Shown one piece after another: positions 6,607 to 9,965 of a DNA stretch of 9,965 bases (the stretch's first letter is position 1; the number at the start of each line of letters is the position of its first letter). The notes below the pieces were generated by a model. That model ran no database searches, was not told the origin of the DNA, and worked only from the letters and a program-made list of their open reading frames with translations. Where the stretch lies: NCBI GenBank assembly GCA_023393045.1, contig JAEWMV010000237.1, positions 1 through 9,965 of the forward strand, given 5' to 3'. The translations under genes were made by a program, and so were the position numbers. The DNA comes from Bacillota bacterium. Lineage in GTDB: Bacteria; Bacillota; Clostridia; Christensenellales; CAG-138.

Positions 6607-6636
6607 AAAAGGCCGGGGCAAACGCTCCGGCCTTTT
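6607..6636. terminator. Bidirectional intrinsic terminator between convergent atoDA and pyr operons
   Basis: GGCCGGGGC (6611-6619), an AAAC loop and GCTCCGGCC (6624-6632) form a 9-bp stem with one G-U pair. Flanking A residues (6607-6610) and T residues (6633-6636) extend it to 13 pairs. On the plus strand it ends atoDA with TTTT. On the minus strand the same hairpin is followed by TTTTT and is the first T-tailed hairpin after pyrE, so it probably ends the pyr transcript too. Confidence 0.87.
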
Positions 6637-6672
6637 CCTTTCCCAAAAGCGGCAAGCCGCTTTTGGGAAAGG
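6637..6672. repeat. Perfect 17-bp inverted repeat next to the terminator
   Basis: CCTTTCCCAAAAGCGGC (6637-6653) and its exact reverse complement (6656-6672) are separated by only two bases, AA. The structure abuts the terminator. Read on the plus strand it lies after the terminator's T run; on the minus strand it precedes the terminator. It could be a transcription-end barrier, an mRNA-stabilising hairpin for the pyr message or a palindromic intergenic repeat. No protein reading is supported. Confidence 0.8.
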
Positions 6673-6673
6673 G

Positions 6674-6808
6674 CACGCTTTGCCTAAAATGCTTCGCATT
6701 TCCGGGCGGCAAATCGTGGAGGGAACGAAAGCCCGCGGCTTTCATCCGTTCCGGCGTACATGCCGCCGGAGCCGGATTATAATCAAGGGGCGTGGCCCCT
6801 TGATAATC
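6674..6808. other. Hairpin array in the 3' flank of pyrE
   Basis: This non-coding stretch is made almost entirely of inverted repeats. The first stem is CACG-C-TTTGCC (6674-6684) with GGCAAA-T-CGTG (6708-6718), one mismatch, enclosing AAATGC-TTC-GCATTT (6687-6701). The second is GGAACG (6722-6727) with CGTTCC (6747-6752), enclosing AAAGCC-CGC-GGCTTT (6728-6742). The third is CGGC (6752-6755) with GCCG (6762-6765). The last is ATCAAGGGGC-GTG-GCCCCTTGAT (6782-6804), extended by GATT/AATC across a 3-base bulge. On the minus strand the last has no following T run, so it is not a normal pyrE terminator. It could be a structured 3' UTR, a small RNA or an intergenic repeat element. Confidence 0.5.
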
Positions 6809-6817
6809 CCCGGGGTT

Positions 6818-7399
6818 TTACGAGAGCAGCTTCATCTCCCGGCTGCCGGGCTTTTCAAGACCGATCTTCCCTTCGGCGCAGATGGGGCATGCTTCCGGCG
6901 CGTAGGTTTTGATGTCAAGCTTCAGCGCCGGGTAAACGGGCAGAGTGAAAGCGCAATCCGGCGCGCGCCTGTCCACGATGCACGCGGCGCCGATGACCTT
7001 CGCCCCCATGTCCTCGAGCGCTTTCACCGTTTCCATGGTGGATTTGCCCGTCGTAATCACGTCCTCGGCGATAAGTATCCTGTCGCCCTCGCCTACGCTG
7101 AAGCCGCGCCGCAGCTGCATTTCGCCATCCTTGCGCTCGGTGAATATGCTTTCCACGTCAAGCTGGCGCGCCAGCTCGTAGGAAACATTCACGCCGCCCA
7201 TCGCGGGCCCGCAGACCTTCGTGACGCCAAGACTTTTCACCTGCTCCGCTACGCAGCTTAGCACCTTGGCCGCCTTGTCCGGAAAGCGCATGAGCTTTGC
7301 GCACTGGCAGTAGCCCGCGCTGTGCAGTCCCGAGGAGAGCAGGAAATGCCCTTCCAGGAACGCCTCGCATTCCTTCATAATCGCAAGATTGTCCGCCAT
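6818..7399 (-). CDS. pyrE: Orotate phosphoribosyltransferase
   Basis: Makes orotidine 5'-monophosphate from orotate and PRPP, the fifth step of UMP synthesis, in the cytoplasm. The 193-residue product has the type I phosphoribosyltransferase PRPP-binding motif RILIAEDVITTGKST at 107-121. The flexible catalytic loop with the expected basic residues is FTERKDGEMQLRRGF (86-100). SSGLHSAGYCQCAK (22-35) matches the N-terminal orotate-binding region. The Cys-containing tail (PICAEGKIGLEKPGS) resembles the shorter PyrE subgroup found in many Firmicutes and thermophiles rather than the E. coli form. The start at 7399 is preceded by AGGAGG. It begins 9 bases after the pyrD stop and is the last gene of the pyr operon, with a hairpin-rich 3' flank. 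Confidence 0.94.
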   Translation of the reverse strand: MADNLAIMKECEAFLEGHFLLSSGLHSAGYCQCAKLMRFPDKAAKVLSCVAEQVKSLGVTKVCGPAMGGVNVSYELARQLDVESIFTERKDGEMQLRRGFSVGEGDRILIAEDVITTGKSTMETVKALEDMGAKVIGAACIVDRRAPDCAFTLPVYPALKLDIKTYAPEACPICAEGKIGLEKPGSREMKLLS

Positions 7400-7408
7400 A
7401 ATTCCCTC

Positions 7409-8317
7409 CTATATAATCCCTTTTATCCGGTTTATGTTCGAAAGCCCGTTCTTCTCGCAGTATTCATAGAGCCCGTCGATGATTTCAAGCATGGCGGTGG
7501 GATGCGCAAACGTCATAGATCCCACCTGCACGGCCGCGGCGCCCGCCATGATGAAGCTGAGCGCGTCGCGCGCGCTTGTGATGCCGCCCATGCCCACGAC
7601 GGGGATGCTCACCGCTTTTGCCACCTGATGCACCATGCGAAGCGCGATGGGCATAATCGCGGGGCCGGAGAGGCCCGCGTATATGTTGTCGAACACGGGG
7701 CGGCGCTTTTCCACATCTATGGCCATGCCAAGGAACGTGTTCACAAGGCTTACGGCATCCGCGCCCGCCTCCTCGCACGCGCGCGCGACAGAGACGATAT
7801 CCGGCGCGTTGGGCGTGAGCTTGACCATCAGCGGATGGCGCGAAACCGCCTTCACGCGGCGCGTGATGTCCCCCGCGCACTCGGGCAAAAGGCCGAAGGC
7901 CATGCCGCCCGCCTTTACGTTGGGGCAGGAGATGTTGAGCTCGAGTATGTCGATGTCCGCTTCGTTTAGAAGCTCCGCGCCCTTTAGATAATCCTCCTCG
8001 CTGTGCCCGCCGAGGTTGGCGATGGCCGCGCAGCCGAGCGTGCGCATAAAGGGCGCTTCTTCCTTTATAAAACGCGCCACGCCCGGATTTTCAAGGCCGA
8101 TGCTGTTGAGCATGCCCGCGGGCGTTTCCGTCACGCGCACGCCGTCGTTTCCCGCGCTGCCGTTTAAGGTGAGTCCCTTGCCACTGATTCCCCCGAGGCG
8201 GGACACGTCGAAGACCTCGGCGTATTCATGCCCGAAGCCAAACGTGCCGGAAGCGGCGATGACGGGGTTTTTGAGCGTGACGCCCAAAAGCTTTGTTTCA
8301 AGAGGGTTAGAGGACAT
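7409..8317 (-). CDS. pyrD: Dihydroorotate dehydrogenase B (NAD+), catalytic subunit
   Basis: Oxidises dihydroorotate to orotate on FMN and passes electrons to PyrK. The 302-residue protein is of the class 1B type. It shows NPVIAASGTFGFGHEY (17-32), the class 1 active-site block ELNISCPNVKAGGMAFG (126-142) with the catalytic Cys at 131, KLTPNAPDI (166-174), the phosphate-binding LSGPAIMPIALR (216-227) and VGMGGITSARDALSFIMAGA (241-260). The reading frame stays open upstream to 8533. The ATG at 8317 is chosen because GGGAGGTG precedes it, the family starts here, and the longer form would lie inside pyrK. It overlaps the end of pyrK by 11 bases, consistent with translational coupling of the two subunits. 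Confidence 0.95.
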   Translation of the reverse strand: MSSNPLETKLLGVTLKNPVIAASGTFGFGHEYAEVFDVSRLGGISGKGLTLNGSAGNDGVRVTETPAGMLNSIGLENPGVARFIKEEAPFMRTLGCAAIANLGGHSEEDYLKGAELLNEADIDILELNISCPNVKAGGMAFGLLPECAGDITRRVKAVSRHPLMVKLTPNAPDIVSVARACEEAGADAVSLVNTFLGMAIDVEKRRPVFDNIYAGLSGPAIMPIALRMVHQVAKAVSIPVVGMGGITSARDALSFIMAGAAAVQVGSMTFAHPTAMLEIIDGLYEYCEKNGLSNINRIKGII

Positions 8318-9017
8318 TTGGCACCTCCCGGTAATCAAACACGGGGCCGTCCTTGCATACGCGCTTCGCGCCCGCTTTTGTTTTGCAGGTGCAGCCGAGG
8401 CACGCGCCCACGCCGCAGGCCATGTGTTTCTCCAGGGAAACATACAATCGCGCGTTCGCGTCCGCCGCGCTTTGCGCCGCCGCCCTGAGCATGGGGGAGG
8501 GGCCGCAGGCGTAATAGGCCGCGCCGCCTGCAAAATCCACGTCCCGTGTCACAAAGCCGCCAATGTTCACATGCACGTCGTCCGCGTATTGGCGGAAGGC
8601 GTCTACAAGATACGCTTCTTCCCGAAAGCCCAGATATACTTCGATGCGCCTTTGCGGTTCCGCTTTGCGCAGGGCTTTGAGGAGCAGATGCAGCGGGGCG
8701 ACGCCGATGCCGCCGCCGATTATGACCGCGTCACCGGGAAGGAGGGGGAAGCCGTTGCCGTAAGGTCCCTGCGCGTCCATCTGTTGCCCGGCGGGCAGCG
8801 TGGAAAAATAAGTCGTGCCGCGCCCCGTCGCCTGAAAGAGCAAAGTCAACTCGTCTCCCTCGCTGTCAAACAGGCTGATGGGCCTGCCCAAAAAGGGGTC
8901 GAGGGAGCCCGAGGGTTTGAGCATCACGAACTGCCCCGCATTCCCCTGCGGCGCGCCCTTGAGGCGCATGCGCCATATGCCCTCTGCGATTTGGGCGTTT
9001 TCCACGATTACAGCCAT
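8307..9017 (-). CDS. pyrK: Dihydroorotate dehydrogenase B electron transfer subunit
   Basis: FAD- and [2Fe-2S]-containing subunit that carries electrons from PyrD to NAD+. The 236-residue protein has the ferredoxin-reductase fold motifs in order: the FAD-binding RPISLF (45-50), GPYGNGFPL (84-92), the nucleotide-binding GGGIGVAPLHLL (101-112) and YACGPSPML (169-177). The C-terminal cluster cysteines are C201, C206, C209 and C221, with the spacing (5, 3, 12) of PyrK proteins. C211 is an additional cysteine. The start at 9017 has GGGAGGA upstream. It overlaps pyrF by 10 bases and pyrD by 11. Its presence beside pyrD shows the NAD-linked type 1B enzyme rather than a quinone-linked one. Confidence 0.95.
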   Translation of the reverse strand: MAVIVENAQIAEGIWRMRLKGAPQGNAGQFVMLKPSGSLDPFLGRPISLFDSEGDELTLLFQATGRGTTYFSTLPAGQQMDAQGPYGNGFPLLPGDAVIIGGGIGVAPLHLLLKALRKAEPQRRIEVYLGFREEAYLVDAFRQYADDVHVNIGGFVTRDVDFAGGAAYYACGPSPMLRAAAQSAADANARLYVSLEKHMACGVGACLGCTCKTKAGAKRVCKDGPVFDYREVPNVL

Positions 9018-9859
9018 TTGAGTATGTCCTCCCGCATGGCGAGCACCGCGTCTCGTACATGCGCTTCAAAGCCCGCTTCCTCACTTTTGCCCTTGTGCGC
9101 GGTGATGAGGCCGCGGGAGGAATTGACTACACCGCGAAGGCCGTCATTGAAAAACGTTGCGATGTCCCTGCCCGTGCCGCCCTGCGCGCCGTAGCCGGGA
9201 ATCAGGAGAAAGGTATGCGGCATAAGGCTTCGTATGCGCTCGAACTCACCGGGGTAGGTGAGGCCCGTGACCGCGCCGATGGCGGAAAAGCCGCTTTTGC
9301 CTATGAACGCGTCGCCCCACGCGGCCACCTTTTCGGCCATGCGCTCGTAGAGCGTCATGCCGCCCGTGTCCAGATCCTGAAAATCGCCCGAGCCGGGGTT
9401 GGAGGTTTTCACCAGCACGAAGAGCGCCTTTTCCTTCTCAAGATAGGGATAATAGGGAGATACCGCGTCCTCGCCCATGTAGGCGTTGACGGTGATGGCG
9501 TCCGTTTCAAAGTCGCCCGTAAAGTGTCCCGTCGCGTACTGCGCGGCGGTGGAGGAAATGTCCCCGCGCTTCACGTCGGAAATCACCACGCTGCCTTTTT
9601 TTCGCGCGTAGCGCACCGTGTCCGCAAAGGCTTTCATGCCATCGAGCCCAAGCGCCTCGTAGCAGGCCACCTGCACTTTGAAGCAGCCCGCTTCCTCATA
9701 GACCGCATCGATGATGCGGCGGTTGAACTCGAAAATCTTCTCTCCCTCGGACAAATCCTTTTGCTTGAGATATGCGGGCAGGAAGGAAAACTGCGTGTCC
9801 AGCCCCACGCAAACGGGGCCTTTCGTCTTCACATCCTCATAGAGCCTGTCCATCAGCAT
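9008..9859 (-). CDS. pyrF: Orotidine 5'-phosphate decarboxylase (type 2)
   Basis: Decarboxylates OMP to UMP, the last step of de novo UMP synthesis. The 283-residue length and motifs match the longer type 2 PyrF group rather than the roughly 230-240-residue E. coli type. CVGLDTQFSFLP is at 17-28, and the catalytic Asp-Lys-Asp array is in VVISDVKRGDISS (91-103), with D95, K97 and D100. LVKTSNPGSGDFQDL (149-163) and LIPGYGAQGGTGRD (219-232) close the phosphate site, and VVNSSRGL (244-251) follows. I chose the ATG at 9859, which has AAGGAG 9 bases upstream. The ATG two codons downstream is too far from that site, and a longer form from 9919 would lie within pyrC. The start overlaps pyrC by 23 bases. 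Confidence 0.94.
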   Translation of the reverse strand: MLMDRLYEDVKTKGPVCVGLDTQFSFLPAYLKQKDLSEGEKIFEFNRRIIDAVYEEAGCFKVQVACYEALGLDGMKAFADTVRYARKKGSVVISDVKRGDISSTAAQYATGHFTGDFETDAITVNAYMGEDAVSPYYPYLEKEKALFVLVKTSNPGSGDFQDLDTGGMTLYERMAEKVAAWGDAFIGKSGFSAIGAVTGLTYPGEFERIRSLMPHTFLLIPGYGAQGGTGRDIATFFNDGLRGVVNSSRGLITAHKGKSEEAGFEAHVRDAVLAMREDILKWL

Positions 9860-9965
9860 AGCGCGTTTCTCCTTCCACGATGGTGCGCACGATTTTTCCG
9901 CGCACTTTGCGCCCCTCAAAGGGCGTGTTGTTCGACCTTGAAACCATCTCTGCGCGGCGTATGGT
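9837..9965 (-). CDS. pyrC: Dihydroorotase, C-terminal fragment (partial, upstream part beyond the window)
   Basis: Only the last 42 residues and the stop are in the window. The frame enters at 9965 and ends with TGA at 9839-9837. The residues read SRSNNTPFEGRKVRGKI and then VRTIVEGETRYADGQAL, the typical end of class I dihydroorotases (substrate contacts and catalytic residues lie upstream and cannot be checked). The protein would close carbamoyl-aspartate to dihydroorotate, the step just before PyrD/PyrK. Its end overlaps the pyrF start by 23 bases, and together with the following genes it gives the order pyrC-pyrF-pyrK-pyrD-pyrE. An allantoinase or hydantoinase end is possible from such a short piece, but the operon makes pyrC much more likely. 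Confidence 0.85.
   Translation of the reverse strand, partial: TIRRAEMVSRSNNTPFEGRKVRGKIVRTIVEGETRYADGQAL

Noticed and set aside
6593..6817. CRISPR array
   Set aside because: The region contains inverted repeats of differing sequence, not regularly spaced direct repeats, and no cas genes are nearby.
8318..8533. N-terminal extension of pyrD
   Set aside because: The extra residues are Arg/Pro/Ala-rich, lie within pyrK and match nothing in PyrD. GGGAGGTG before 8317 marks the start.
8016..9194. A 392-codon plus-strand ORF across pyrD, pyrK and pyrF
   Set aside because: It crosses three well-supported minus-strand genes and shows no domain. It is a reading-frame shadow of GC-rich coding DNA.

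Overview
This is a GC-rich chromosomal segment, probably from a Firmicute of the class Clostridia. The reasons are strong AGGAGG-type ribosome binding sites before nearly every gene, the NAD-linked PyrD/PyrK dihydroorotate dehydrogenase typical of Gram-positive bacteria, a clostridial-type CoA-transferase pair and a lipoprotein substrate-binding protein. I cannot name a genus. No mobile element, CRISPR array, rRNA or tRNA was seen.

Layout. (1) 1-2594, minus strand: an oligopeptide ABC uptake operon. A lipoprotein family 5 solute-binding protein is transcribed first, followed by an OppB/DppB-type permease that runs off the left edge. A perfect 9-bp hairpin separates them. (2) 2595-2841: an AT-rich divergent promoter region. 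(3) 2842-4958, plus strand: an RpiR-family regulator, then an isoaspartyl dipeptidase (iadA) with all expected metal ligands. (4) 4959-5282: a structured, gene-free stretch with an intrinsic terminator and a promoter. (5) 5283-6592, plus strand: both subunits of an acetoacetate/butyrate-type CoA-transferase, overlapping as TAATG. (6) 6593-6817: a hairpin-packed convergent intergenic region with a bidirectional terminator. (7) 6818-9965, minus strand: the distal part of a pyrimidine biosynthesis operon, transcribed pyrC (C-terminal end only), pyrF, pyrK, pyrD, pyrE, with overlapping or nearly touching genes.

How the genes fit together. The transporter, regulator and IadA sit around one divergent promoter region. 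They plausibly form a module for taking up peptides and hydrolysing beta-aspartyl dipeptides left by protein ageing or peptide breakdown. The CoA-transferase pair has its own promoter and terminator and looks like an independent unit of short-chain acyl-CoA metabolism. The pyr genes cover the steps from dihydroorotase to UMP.

The coding content is mostly ordinary metabolism, and I do not see a clear undescribed multi-gene system. The most unexplained signals are non-coding: the structured stretch at about 4968-5125 and the hairpin array at 6607-6808. The next most interesting item is the regulator/IadA/transporter arrangement.
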